DNA from: Marinomonas profundimaris
GTDB taxonomy: Bacteria; Pseudomonadota; Gammaproteobacteria; Pseudomonadales; Marinomonadaceae
Direction of reading: 5' to 3'
Length of the DNA: 64,000 bases
NCBI RefSeq assembly: GCF_000508165.1
Contig: NZ_AYOZ01000006.1
Span: 1 to 64,000, forward strand
Made by a program: the position numbers and the translations under genes. The stretch's first letter is position 1, and the number at the start of each line of letters is the position of its first letter. This document shows positions 29,986-39,043 of the stretch, in pieces. The notes under the pieces were generated by a model. That model was not told where the DNA came from, did not search any database, and saw only the letters and a list, made by a program, of their open reading frames with translations.

Positions 29986-31269
29986 CTAGAGTTTGATTTC
30001 TACTTCATGCGGACTCTCTTCCACCGTGGTAGAAGAGTCGGCCTCGACAAGCATTTCGGCGGTGGCCACGGAAGACACCGTCAATGCGACAGGGATCTGA
30101 TCGCCTTGGTCTTCGATGATCATCGCTGGTTGGTAGTTGATTCGGTACAATGCCACCAAGGCCACACTCGCATTAAGGGACGCCACAAACCAGAATAAGG
30201 CTTCGATGCGGATTGTATCCATTAGCGCAGCGGCGACAAGCGGACCAATCATGCCGCCCACACCGTTAAGCAAAATCATGCCGCTACTGGCGGAGAGAAT
30301 TTGCTCAGGTCGCAGCTGATCATTCATATGCGATGACGCCAACGAATACATCGGGAAGGTGAACGCTCCGACACAGAACATCCCAATCATCATCAATATT
30401 TGGCTGTGCATACTGCTGCCTAACGGCACGATAAACGCCGCTATCGCGCCAACAATGCCCACCCAAAGAATGGTCACTCGGCGATCTTGTCGATCAGACA
30501 GTTTCCCTATTGGCCATTGTAGTAACATGCCTCCCACATAACTGGCACCAATAAAGAGGGAAATTTCGGCGATGTTCATTCCGATGCTTTGGGCGTAAAG
30601 CGCCCCAAGGCCGAGTAAGGCGCCCGACGTGGCGCCTGCGATGGTGACCCCCGTGACACCAAGCGGTGCGGTTTTTATCAAACCAAGAATGTTGAGTTTT
30701 TCAGGTACGTTGATCGTCGGCGAAGGCGTGCGCACTAACAGCAAAGGCACCAAGGCCAACGAGATCAAGACAGACGTCAAAATAAACAAACCGTAACCAC
30801 TCGGAGGCGAGAGGTTCAGTAAGAACTGACCAAGCGTCTGACTGGCCCAAATTTCAATGATATAAATAGAAAACAAACGGCCGCGGGTTTTATTGGTCGC
30901 GATGTCGTTTAACCAACTTTCGGTCACAATAAACAGACCGGCGTAACACAAGCCGGTGCCCATCCGCATCAACATCCAAAACCATGGGTTCACCACAACG
31001 GATTGCATCAAAATAGTGATGGACGCCAGCGACGCCACCGCCGCGAAGACTCGAATATGACCCACATTCTTGACCCAGTTTGGCACCAAGAGGGAACCAA
31101 TAATAAAGCCGAGGTAATAGGCGGACATGATTAAACCCGTTGCCGTGGTATTAAATGCTTCAAGCGAGGCACGAATACCGATCAACGAGCTTTGCAAAGC
31201 ACTGGCCATGGTTAAAATGGCAATACCAAAGAGCAGACTCCAGATAGGAAATAGGGTTTGCTTTAACAT
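29986..31269 (-). CDS. MFS transporter (YcaD-like)
   Basis: A 427-residue major facilitator with twelve predicted membrane segments and a hydrophilic, acidic C-terminal tail of about 50 residues. The motif MSAYYLGFIIGSLLVPNWVK and the later GKLSDRQDRR loop are MFS hallmarks, and the overall order is like YcaD. Substrate unknown. It converges on argO and has no evident partner gene. Confidence 0.85.
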   Translation of the reverse strand: MLKQTLFPIWSLLFGIAILTMASALQSSLIGIRASLEAFNTTATGLIMSAYYLGFIIGSLLVPNWVKNVGHIRVFAAVASLASITILMQSVVVNPWFWMLMRMGTGLCYAGLFIVTESWLNDIATNKTRGRLFSIYIIEIWASQTLGQFLLNLSPPSGYGLFILTSVLISLALVPLLLVRTPSPTINVPEKLNILGLIKTAPLGVTGVTIAGATSGALLGLGALYAQSIGMNIAEISLFIGASYVGGMLLQWPIGKLSDRQDRRVTILWVGIVGAIAAFIVPLGSSMHSQILMMIGMFCVGAFTFPMYSLASSHMNDQLRPEQILSASSGMILLNGVGGMIGPLVAAALMDTIRIEALFWFVASLNASVALVALYRINYQPAMIIEDQGDQIPVALTVSSVATAEMLVEADSSTTVEESPHEVEIKL

Positions 31270-31542
31270 TCAATGTCCTTTTTGCGCTTGTGGGCGACCG
31301 ATGTCATATAAACGAGGTTATCTGATAAAAGATGAAATCTCTAATGGTTTAGGCTGTTCATTATTTCGGCAGACTATACCGATTGAATTTGTGAATGCAA
31401 TCACTAATAAAGACTTAAAAACACGTCGATAAAAATACGTTTTTCAGCGTGACTTTACACCTCTATACAGACCCTATAAAAGTGTGAAATTATCACGTTT
31501 GTTGTTTACATTATGGTTGAAAAACGTCTTAAGGATGCATGA

Positions 31543-32253
31543 ATGAAAATAGGTATTTTAGCAGCGGGCATCACGCCTGATGTGCTGCTGTCTGAGTATC
31601 CAACTTACGCAAATATGTTTGCTGAACAGTTGGTCGCGTTTGATAAGCAGTTTACCTTTGAAACATATGATGTGCGATTGGACGAATTTCCAGACCAAGC
31701 GCAAGATTGCGATGCTTGGTTGATTACAGGCTCGAAAGCGGACGCTTATTCCGATGAACCGTGGATCTTACGGTTATGCGATTTAATTAAAGACATTGAC
31801 CAATTAAAACAGCCGCTTGTGGGCATCTGTTTTGGTCATCAAGTGATTGCGCGCGCATTAGGTGGCCGAGTTGAGAAGTTTGAAGGCGGTTGGGGCGTTG
31901 GTGCGCATCATTACAACGTCTGTGACGCTTTGCTTTTGTTGGCGAATGCCCAAGAAATTACCTTGTGTGCTTTTCATCAGGATCAAGTGGTGGAGAAGCC
32001 AGCGCGCGCACGTGTGATTTTACGCTCGGATTTTTGTGAAAATGCAGGCTTACAGTATGAAAATCATATTTTGACGTATCAGGGCCATCCTGAATTTTCA
32101 AAAGTTTATGAAACCGCCTTGATTGATTTGTACGATGGACAACAATTAACAGAGCAACAGGCCAAAACGGCCCGTGAATCCTTAAAAGAGAAAGACATTC
32201 ATTCTTCTCAGCTGATGAATGGCATTGCCACTTTCTTGAAACAAAAAGCCTGA
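31543..32253 (+). CDS. Stand-alone class I glutamine amidotransferase
   Basis: A 236-residue protein with a class I GATase domain. The catalytic triad elements are visible: the nucleophile Cys in VGICFGHQVIARALGG (about residue 97) and the His of the YQGHPEFS block (about 183). It lacks the synthetase domain of GuaA, so the acceptor of the ammonia is unknown; relatives are annotated as GMP-synthase-like proteins or gamma-glutamyl hydrolases. AAGGA at 31531-31535 supports the start. No operon partner is seen. Confidence 0.8.
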   Translation: MKIGILAAGITPDVLLSEYPTYANMFAEQLVAFDKQFTFETYDVRLDEFPDQAQDCDAWLITGSKADAYSDEPWILRLCDLIKDIDQLKQPLVGICFGHQVIARALGGRVEKFEGGWGVGAHHYNVCDALLLLANAQEITLCAFHQDQVVEKPARARVILRSDFCENAGLQYENHILTYQGHPEFSKVYETALIDLYDGQQLTEQQAKTARESLKEKDIHSSQLMNGIATFLKQKA

Positions 32254-32356
32254 AGTAAATGGCTTAAAAAAAACGTTGATAAAATTGAGTTTGAATATAA
32301 GCGGGCTTGATTCGAGTAACCCACTCTCCGCTTAATGTGTTGCCTAAAGGCGTAAT

Positions 32357-32389
32357 AAAAAAGGCGAATCCTAAGGGGTTCGCCTTTTT
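32357..32389. terminator. Bidirectional terminator
   Basis: AAGGCGAATCC (32361-32371) pairs with GGGTTCGCCTT (32376-32386) with one G-T pair, with flanking A and T runs, between the convergent GATase and choV genes. Confidence 0.9.
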
Positions 32390-32419
32390 ACTATTTTCTG
32401 GATCATTGCATAACGCAGA

Positions 32420-33610
32420 TTAAGCGGCTTCAGTGTCTCGACCGAAGTGCTTGCCTAACAAGGCATGGTAGAAGTTGTGGTCGGTTAGGATTCCGACGCA
32501 TTGTTCGTTTTTCTCCAGCACGATTACGTGGTTGGAGTGGTAACGAATTTCTACCGCATCGCGCATGGCAATAGACGATGGCGCAATAAAGACGGTGTTT
32601 TCCGCGACGTCTTCAATGACAGTGTCTGATGTCCAACGTACGACAGGCAACTCGCCTTGTGCTCCTTGTACGGAGATCAGTTTTCCTTCTTTTATTTCAA
32701 GCCACGTACTGTCATCAATGACGACTTTATCGTCTGTGCTCGCCAATTCTTTGATGTGAGTCATTAAAGAGTTGCCACGTAAGACGTTCAGAGGGTTGGT
32801 GTGTGCAACAAACTTCTCAACGTATTCAGTAGCAGGGTTTAGCACGATCTGCTCAGGAGCGTCTTCCTGAATGATTTTGGCCGATTCCATGATGGCGATT
32901 TTAGTGCCGATTTTCAGCGCTTCATCCAAATCATGGCTTACAAAAATGATGGTTTTGTTAAGGCGCTTCTGTAATTCAATGAGTTCGTCTTGCAATTGAG
33001 AGCGAATCAGCGGATCAAGTGCCGAGAAAGGTTCATCCATTAGCAACACATCGGTGTCCATGGCAAAAGCGCGGGCCAAGCCAACACGCTGACGCATACC
33101 GCCCGATAGCTCATCTGGTTTTTTATCCGCCCATTGATCTAGGCTCACCATTTTTAATTGCTCACGTGCTTTAATCAGTCGTTCTGTTTTTGGCATGCCT
33201 TGCATTTCTAAACCAAACGCCACGTTTTCCAAAACGGTTAACCAAGGCATCAATGCGAAGCTTTGAAATACCATGGATACACGGTGTGTTCGCATGTGGC
33301 GCAGTTTGGTTTCGTCGCATTCCGCGATGTCCACCATGGTGTCACCGTCTCTAACAAGACAACGACCACGAGCAATTTTGTTCAAACCATTAATGGCGCG
33401 CAGTAAGGTGGATTTACCTGATCCCGATAAGCCCATTAATACACAAATCTCACCTTCGTTGACTTCGATGTTGGCATTCTGAACGCCAACAACGTCACCA
33501 GTCATGCCGATGATGTCATCACGAGTATGGCCTTTGTCCATAAGAGGGAGCGTTTGCGCCAAATTGTCACCAAAGACAATGTCAACGTTTTCAATTGTTA
33601 CAACAGCCAT
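32420..33610 (-). CDS. choV: Choline ABC transporter ATPase
   Basis: ATPase of a type I quaternary-amine importer. Walker A is GLSGSGKST near residue 60, the signature LSGGMRQRVGLARA near 167 and Walker B VLLMDEPFSALD near 187. A C-terminal extension (about 275-396) looks like the regulatory CBS-type region of ProV-like ATPases. The N-terminal residues IENVDIVFGDNLAQTLPLMD are typical of the ChoV group rather than ProV. It is the last gene of choX-choW-choV, 3 bases after choW. Confidence 0.9.
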   Translation of the reverse strand: MAVVTIENVDIVFGDNLAQTLPLMDKGHTRDDIIGMTGDVVGVQNANIEVNEGEICVLMGLSGSGKSTLLRAINGLNKIARGRCLVRDGDTMVDIAECDETKLRHMRTHRVSMVFQSFALMPWLTVLENVAFGLEMQGMPKTERLIKAREQLKMVSLDQWADKKPDELSGGMRQRVGLARAFAMDTDVLLMDEPFSALDPLIRSQLQDELIELQKRLNKTIIFVSHDLDEALKIGTKIAIMESAKIIQEDAPEQIVLNPATEYVEKFVAHTNPLNVLRGNSLMTHIKELASTDDKVVIDDSTWLEIKEGKLISVQGAQGELPVVRWTSDTVIEDVAENTVFIAPSSIAMRDAVEIRYHSNHVIVLEKNEQCVGILTDHNFYHALLGKHFGRDTEAA

Positions 33611-33613
33611 AAA

Positions 33614-34459
33614 TTACCCCTCTTTCTTCGCGGATGGTGATTTGCAAATACGGTCCAGCATGATCGCGACCAATACAATGGCGATACCGGCTTCAAACCC
33701 TTGGGAAATGTTCACTGTGTTCAATGCTCTGACAACCGGTTTTCCTAAGCCGTCAGCACCAACCAATGCGGCGATAACCACCATGGATAATGACAGCATG
33801 ATACATTGAGTTACGCCAGCCATGATGTTTGGCATCGCGGCTGGAAGTTCAACTTTGTACAATAATTTAGATTTTGTACAACCAAATGCTAGACCGGCTT
33901 CAATTAATTCGCTCGGTACTTTGCTGACGCCCAAGTAGGTCAAACGTATTGGGGCCGCAATGGCAAAAATGATGGTAGAGATTAGGCCTGGCACGTAGCC
34001 TAAACCGAATAAAATGAGAGTAGGGATGAGATACACAAACGTTGGAATGGTCTGCATCAAATCCAAAATAGGACGCAATATAGTGTACAGCCAAGGTCGG
34101 TGAGCGGCGGCAATACCAATCGGTACGCCAATCAATACGCTGATCGCGGTCGCTGAGACAACAAGCACTAAGGTCTGGATGGTTTCAACCCAATAACCCA
34201 TATTAATAATTAGTAATAAAGCCGCTGTAATAAAGACGAGCAAGCCAAGGCTACGATGGAGGAACCAAACGCCGACTAAAATAATGGCGATAACCGCAAA
34301 AGGGTGAAGGGCATCAATTGCGTCAACCATGGTAATAATCATGGTTTCTAAGGTAATGGAGACTAGATCAAAAAATCCGGAAGCCGCAGTAACCAGCCAG
34401 TCGACAAAGTTTTCCATCCAAGCGCCAAGAGGAATTTTATTATCCGTCAGCCAATTCAT
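33614..34459 (-). CDS. choW: Choline ABC transporter permease
   Basis: A 281-residue inner-membrane permease of the ProW/ChoW type with about six segments. The permease motif PIRLTYLGVSKVPSELIEAG and the coupling region AFGCTKSKLLYKVELPAAMP are typical of osmolyte importers. It sits 81 bases after choX and 3 bases before choV, so the three subunits form one transcript. Confidence 0.92.
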   Translation of the reverse strand: MNWLTDNKIPLGAWMENFVDWLVTAASGFFDLVSITLETMIITMVDAIDALHPFAVIAIILVGVWFLHRSLGLLVFITAALLLIINMGYWVETIQTLVLVVSATAISVLIGVPIGIAAAHRPWLYTILRPILDLMQTIPTFVYLIPTLILFGLGYVPGLISTIIFAIAAPIRLTYLGVSKVPSELIEAGLAFGCTKSKLLYKVELPAAMPNIMAGVTQCIMLSLSMVVIAALVGADGLGKPVVRALNTVNISQGFEAGIAIVLVAIMLDRICKSPSAKKEG

Positions 34460-34540
34460 ATGTGTGTTCTCCCGATAATTCGATGATACGCCCTAAGCGA
34501 AATGAGCCGCCTAGGGCGTGATGGTATTGCAGATTACTAA

Positions 34541-35476
34541 TTACAGACCTAGGTGCGATTTCACTGCGCTAAGGCCGTTTCCACCTGATTTAGTGGTAAC
34601 GCCATCTAGCCACGCATCAAGAACGGCTGGGTTCGCTTTCAACCATGCTTTTGCAGCAAGGTTAGGCTTTTTACCGTCGTCAAGAATCGCGCCCATGATT
34701 TCGTTTTCCATAGGCAGAGAAAACGTTAGGTTGGTCAAGAGTTTGCCAACATTCGGACATTCTTGAACGTAACCTTTACGGATGTTTGTGTGAACGTTGG
34801 CGCCACCAAAGTCTGGGCCGAAGAAATCATCTCCGCCAGATAGGTATTCCATTTTAAAGTTCGCGTTCATTGGGTGTGGAGCCCAACCAAGGAAGGCAAT
34901 CCATTTATCACGGCGAGCATTACGGCTCACTTGTGACAACATGCCAGCTTCGCTTGATTCAACCAATTGGAAGTTGCCAAGGTCGAATGCGTTTGAGTCA
35001 ATCATGTCTTGAATGATGCGGTTACCATCGTTGCCTGGCTCAATGCCGTAAATGCGGCCAGAAAACTCTTTACGGTGCTTTGCGATGTCAGCAAAATCTG
35101 TCACACCAGCGTCGTAAGCGGCTTGGCTAACGGCAAGCGTGTACTTCGCACCGATTAGGTTTGGACCAAGGTCTTCAACAGTACCTGCTTTTAGGTAAGG
35201 TTCGATATCCGCTTGCATCGTTGGCATCCAGTTACCTAGAAAAACATCGATGTCGCCATTGGCTAGCGAAGTGTAAGTAACAGGAACCGATAGTAGTTGT
35301 GTTTTTGTTTTATAGCCTAGACCTTCGCTGATTTCACTAACGACAGCCGTTGTCGCCGTAATATCAGTCCAACCTACGTCAGAAAAACGTACTGTTGAAC
35401 ATTCTGCTGCCATAGTTAAACCAGAAACACTTGCTAAACCGACCACTAGAGCGGTCTTCTTTGCTTTATTTAACAT
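34541..35476 (-). CDS. choX: Choline-binding periplasmic protein
   Basis: Substrate-binding protein of the importer. Residues 1-23 form a signal peptide (cleavage near TMA-AE). The OpuAC-type fold follows, with VRFSDVGWTDITATTAVV and IDVFLGNWMPTM, the region that carries aromatic cage residues in ChoX. Choline is the most likely ligand given the ChoX-like sequence and the BetI gene upstream; glycine betaine is the alternative. A BetI-box-like dyad lies 18 bases before the start codon. Confidence 0.9.
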   Translation of the reverse strand: MLNKAKKTALVVGLASVSGLTMAAECSTVRFSDVGWTDITATTAVVSEISEGLGYKTKTQLLSVPVTYTSLANGDIDVFLGNWMPTMQADIEPYLKAGTVEDLGPNLIGAKYTLAVSQAAYDAGVTDFADIAKHRKEFSGRIYGIEPGNDGNRIIQDMIDSNAFDLGNFQLVESSEAGMLSQVSRNARRDKWIAFLGWAPHPMNANFKMEYLSGGDDFFGPDFGGANVHTNIRKGYVQECPNVGKLLTNLTFSLPMENEIMGAILDDGKKPNLAAKAWLKANPAVLDAWLDGVTTKSGGNGLSAVKSHLGL

Positions 35477-35493
35477 ATCCTTACCCTCTTTCT

Positions 35494-35511
35494 ATTGAAC
35501 TCAAAATCAAT
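35494..35511 (-). promoter_or_regulatory. BetI-box-like dyad upstream of choX
   Basis: Read on the minus strand this is ATTGATT-TTGA-GTTCAAT, the 7-4-7 form of the boxes I recall for BetI in Escherichia and Vibrio. It lies 18-35 bases upstream of the choX start codon. Confidence 0.6.
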
Positions 35512-35520
35512 GAGCGAATT

Positions 35521-35541
35521 CAGTGTTTAGTATCAACACTG
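35521..35541. repeat. 7-bp inverted repeat upstream of choX
   Basis: CAGTGTT (35521-35527) and AACACTG (35535-35541) flank a 7-base spacer, 45 bases before choX and next to the BetI-like dyad. It may be a second operator or a leader hairpin. Confidence 0.5.
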
Positions 35542-35620
35542 GATGTGAATTCCAAAAACATAGCGCAGCGCAATATGATCGCTGCAGTAAATATATGACA
35601 TTAATCCTAAATGGTGGTGT

Positions 35621-36208
35621 TTAGGTGCGATCTTGAAACACCAAATCCAAATAATCTTGTATTAGCTGTGCGGCTTCTTTCTTATTAATACCGCCAGCTA
35701 ATGAGCCCCGTAACCACATTCCGTCAATCAATGCTGCAACGGTAAAAGCAGTGCTACGAGCCTTTGTGATTTCAAAATCTTCTTTCAGCACACACACGAG
35801 CGCTGTTTTTAGTCGCTTCGAATAGACGTTTTGTAGTCGGTATAAAGATGGTGTGTGCATGGCTGAGGCCCAAAATCCCATCCAAGCCTTAATGACTTGA
35901 GGGTGTGTTTGGGACTGGCTAAAACTGGCTTTTACAATGGCCATCACTTTATGTTTAGCTGATTTGTTTTTCGTTTTTATGACTTCTTTGGATAATATGT
36001 CAAAAAACTCACGGATTAGGCTTTTCATCGTGGCTTCGTATAAGCCATCTTTGCCGCCAAAATAGTGGTTAATGATGGCTGGAGAAACGCCGGCCTTTTT
36101 CCCAATAACACTGACTGTTGTCCCCGCAAAACCGTATTTATCTATGGCTTTTATTGCTGCTTCGATGAGCTGAGGTTTTCGTATTTCAGGCATTCCAACT
36201 TTTGGCAT
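35621..36208 (-). CDS. betI: Choline-responsive repressor BetI
   Basis: TetR-family repressor of choline uptake and betaine synthesis genes. It begins MPKVGMPEIRKPQLIEAAIK, then the helix-turn-helix AGVSPAIINHYFGGKDGLYE, and the effector domain has AWMGFWASAMHTPSLYRLQ and AALIDGMWLRG, all strongly BetI-like. The start is the second of two adjacent ATGs (36208), spaced for AAGGA and giving 195 residues like Escherichia coli BetI. betA and betB are not in the window; choXWV lies directly downstream. Confidence 0.92.
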   Translation of the reverse strand: MPKVGMPEIRKPQLIEAAIKAIDKYGFAGTTVSVIGKKAGVSPAIINHYFGGKDGLYEATMKSLIREFFDILSKEVIKTKNKSAKHKVMAIVKASFSQSQTHPQVIKAWMGFWASAMHTPSLYRLQNVYSKRLKTALVCVLKEDFEITKARSTAFTVAALIDGMWLRGSLAGGINKKEAAQLIQDYLDLVFQDRT

Positions 36209-36555
36209 CATGGATCCTTTTTTATTAAACAGTCGTTTAATGAAAACTATATTAGGCTGATTGTGCAATTTAGGTCAACCCTTGACAATTCAAAAACTTA
36301 GTTCTCTAACTAATTTAAGTGTTTGATTTTTAAGTGAAAAACACGAGTTTAAAGTTTTTTTGGTCTTTTTCAGGAGCTATTGTGTCGGTTTAAGATAAGA
36401 AATAAGGATTTTGCTGCGGATTTACTCCTAGTAAAGAAGGTTTTTGGTCTTAGGGGTAGGAAGGCTTTTTGCTTGTCTTGGCGCTATTATGGCTGGAGTT
36501 ATCTGTGGTGATTGTGTTAATTATAAAGTCAAATTATTGATTGGAGAGTAGTGAA
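36209..36555. other. Intergenic region between betI and patB
   Basis: No gene is visible. It contains the predicted BetI operator at 36224-36241, a TTAGTT-CTCT-AACTAA dyad at 36298-36313, and further upstream an AT-rich stretch that should hold the patB promoter. Confidence 0.6.
36224..36241. promoter_or_regulatory. Predicted BetI autoregulatory operator
   Basis: A perfect 7-4-7 inverted repeat, ATTAAAC-AGTC-GTTTAAT, 16 bases before the betI start codon. It has the same architecture as the choX-proximal dyad, which supports one regulator for both. Confidence 0.6.
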
Positions 36556-37710
36556 ATGGATGTGTCTTCTTCCGTGTTTGATACCCTAATAGACAGATCG
36601 AATATGAGCAGTGATAAGTGGTCTAAATACCCTGAATCCGTGATTCCTATGTGGGTTGCAGACATGGATTTTGATTCGCCAGGCTGTATTAAAAGTGCTT
36701 TAAATCAACGAGTTGATGATGGCGTATACGGTTACACACACACGCCTAAAGCCTTGATTGAAGCAATCCGAGCGCATCTTATAAAATGCTATGGTTGGAC
36801 GGTTTCAGCCGCCGATTTGGTGCATCTTCCGGGGCTTGTTTGTGCTTTGCATTTAAGCGTTAGGGTTTTCTCTAAAGAAGGAGAGGGTATCGTTGTTCCT
36901 GGGCCTGTGTATTACCATTTAACCAAAGCGCCATTAGTATCAGGCCGAGAATTAATTGGTGTGGATATGGTTATTCAGGATGGTCGCTGGTTACCTGATA
37001 TGGCTCAATTTGAAGCTGCTTGCGCGCAATCAAATAGCAAGATGATGCTCTTATGTAATCCACATAACCCAGGTGGAACAGTATATACCAAAGCAGAATT
37101 ATTGCGTTTTCACGCGCTGGCCAAGCAATATGACCTGATTGTTGTTAGTGATGAAATTCACTGTGATTTGATTTTGGATGATTTGCCACACGTGCCATTT
37201 GCGAGTTTGAACCAAGATGCAGCGGATCGTACCATTACCTTAATGGCACCGAGTAAAACCTTCAATATAGCGGGCTTGGGTTATGCGTTTGCAGTGATTG
37301 AAAACACTGCGTTACGACAGACTTTTAAGCAAGAAAAGGCAGGTTTGATACCGTCACCAAATATGCTCGGATTAGCCGCAGCAACAGCGGCTTATGAGGA
37401 CGGTCAGACATGGCATCGTGCATTATTAGTGTACTTAAAAGGTAATCGAGATCTTATTGTCGACAGAATTGCAAAAACGCCACTTAAAATGGCAAATCTA
37501 GAGGCGACGTATCTGGCTTGGATTGATGTCTCTGCTTTGGAAATAGAGGATCCTTTTCAATTCTTTCTAGATGCAGGGGTGGGTGTATCTAATGGTAAAG
37601 ATTTTGGCAATCCTAACTATGTTCGCCTAAACTTCGGTTGTCCCCAATCCATTCTCGACCAAGCGTTGACCCGTATCGAAGAAGCCTTAATAAAACATCA
37701 TTTAATGTGA
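36556..37710 (+). CDS. patB: MalY/PatB-type cystathionine beta-lyase
   Basis: PLP-dependent C-S lyase (384 residues) that splits cystathionine or related thioethers to pyruvate, ammonia and a thiol. The N terminus has KWSKYPESVIPMWVADMDFD, with CNPHNPGGTVYTKAEL in the middle and the PLP lysine in APSKTFNIAGLGYAF near residue 238. ATG 36556 is used because GGAGAG at 36543-36548 is spaced for it. It is divergent from betI with no evident functional link. Confidence 0.9.
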   Translation: MDVSSSVFDTLIDRSNMSSDKWSKYPESVIPMWVADMDFDSPGCIKSALNQRVDDGVYGYTHTPKALIEAIRAHLIKCYGWTVSAADLVHLPGLVCALHLSVRVFSKEGEGIVVPGPVYYHLTKAPLVSGRELIGVDMVIQDGRWLPDMAQFEAACAQSNSKMMLLCNPHNPGGTVYTKAELLRFHALAKQYDLIVVSDEIHCDLILDDLPHVPFASLNQDAADRTITLMAPSKTFNIAGLGYAFAVIENTALRQTFKQEKAGLIPSPNMLGLAAATAAYEDGQTWHRALLVYLKGNRDLIVDRIAKTPLKMANLEATYLAWIDVSALEIEDPFQFFLDAGVGVSNGKDFGNPNYVRLNFGCPQSILDQALTRIEEALIKHHLM

Positions 37711-37784
37711 TTTATTTAACTCTTTAATCGCTCAAGTCAGCATGTTCGGGCTCTAGTTGAAGTTGTCCTACAGGAGCAGTATTT

Positions 37785-38177
37785 ATGTTGACGTTAGCAT
37801 CGAGTGATTTTGTAAAGTGTTATGTTCAGCACTCTGCTCCAGCGATGCGAGCAGATTTGTTGGAAGTGATTGAAATGATGGAATTAATCGCACCAGAGGC
37901 TGAGTTGGTCAGTAATTTAGGCATTCCATATTTTCAGCAAAATGCCAGTTGGTTGTATGGCGTTGCCGCGCGATCTGACCATTTGTGTGTGTACTTTTCT
38001 GATTTAAGTGTGCTTTATCCGTTTGCGAGTCGTTTGCCTCATGTCCAATTTGGTGATGATTGTCTTATTATTCATCGATTAGATGACATTAATATCAATG
38101 TACTTGCGGAACTCTTTGGCCAAATAAAAGTCCACTTTTTACTGAAACACCGAGAGTCTCTAGCGCTTATTCAATAG
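37785..38177 (+). CDS. DUF1801-like protein
   Basis: A 130-residue cytoplasmic protein without membrane segments. The pattern of an N-terminal helical half, then LGIPYFQQNASWLYGVAARS and CVYFSDLSVLYPF, recalls the DUF1801 (YdhG-like) fold, but I cannot confirm it. It lies 74 bases after patB and 44 before a hydroxylase-family gene; function is unknown. Confidence 0.6.
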   Translation: MLTLASSDFVKCYVQHSAPAMRADLLEVIEMMELIAPEAELVSNLGIPYFQQNASWLYGVAARSDHLCVYFSDLSVLYPFASRLPHVQFGDDCLIIHRLDDININVLAELFGQIKVHFLLKHRESLALIQ

Positions 38178-38221
38178 TCTAGTGGCTTTTCTTTTTGAGG
38201 TTCTCCTAGGCTGTGGGCTAA

Positions 38222-39010
38222 ATGATAGATTTCACCGTTCGTATCAGTGTGTTTCTTCTAGTATTTGGCGCTTTGGTAATGTGGCAGTGGTATTGGCCTA
38301 GAGCGCCACTATTGCAATGGAAACAGCGTTGGCGCCACAATCTCTCTTTATTGTTGATTGGTGCGCTGTGTGTTCGCTTGTTCCAACCTCTGCTCTTATC
38401 CGTCATGGCTTTCTTTAGCCAAGAATTTGGTTTATTCAACGCGCTAAACCTGCCTTTTACCGTTGCCTTTCTACTCAGTATTGTAGTGTTAGATGGCTTG
38501 ATTTATTGGCAGCATCGCCTGTTTCACCGTGTGCCTTTTTTGTGGCGTTTCCATCGTGTTCATCATTCAGATCCTGAACTGGATGTCAGTTCAGCCGTAC
38601 GCTTTCACCCCATCGAAATTTTGATGTCGCTAGGCATTAAGGTCTTTGCTATTTGGTTGTTGGGTATTCCCATCGAAGCGGTTTTGGCGTTTGATATTTT
38701 GTTAAATGCGTCTGCCATGTTTAATCATACGAATGCTAGATTGCCTGAAAAGGTTGAGGTTTGGGTGAAAAAAATACTGGTTACGCCCGATATGCATCGT
38801 ATACATCATTCAAGAGTTAGCCTTGAAGCAAACAGTAACTATGGTTTTTTTCTGAGTATCTGGGACACGCTTTTTAGAAGCAAAAGAAACCACGCGTTGA
38901 ATGGGGATGAAAACTTAACTATAGGTTTGCCAGAAACTCGGTCGTATCAACCCGCTTCGTTTAAAGCGGTGTTGGCATTGCCTTTTAAGTCGTTTAAAAA
39001 ATCTCGCTAA
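38222..39010 (+). CDS. Sterol desaturase / fatty acid hydroxylase family
   Basis: Integral membrane di-iron enzyme (262 residues). The histidine boxes are in order: HRLFH (98-102), HRVHH (111-115), an FNHTN-type His near 177 and HRIHH near 199. Hydrophobic segments lie at about 5-25, 40-62 and 75-95. Bacterial relatives hydroxylate or desaturate lipids; the substrate cannot be read. AT G 38222 has only a weak ribosome binding site. Confidence 0.87.
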   Translation: MIDFTVRISVFLLVFGALVMWQWYWPRAPLLQWKQRWRHNLSLLLIGALCVRLFQPLLLSVMAFFSQEFGLFNALNLPFTVAFLLSIVVLDGLIYWQHRLFHRVPFLWRFHRVHHSDPELDVSSAVRFHPIEILMSLGIKVFAIWLLGIPIEAVLAFDILLNASAMFNHTNARLPEKVEVWVKKILVTPDMHRIHHSRVSLEANSNYGFFLSIWDTLFRSKRNHALNGDENLTIGLPETRSYQPASFKAVLALPFKSFKKSR

Positions 39011-39043
39011 AAACGAAAAGATCAACTGACGTTAGAGGAAGTT

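Noticed and set aside
36298-36313. TTAGTT-CTCT-AACTAA dyad upstream of patB
   Set aside because: Six-base arms in AT-rich DNA are too weak alone to call an operator.
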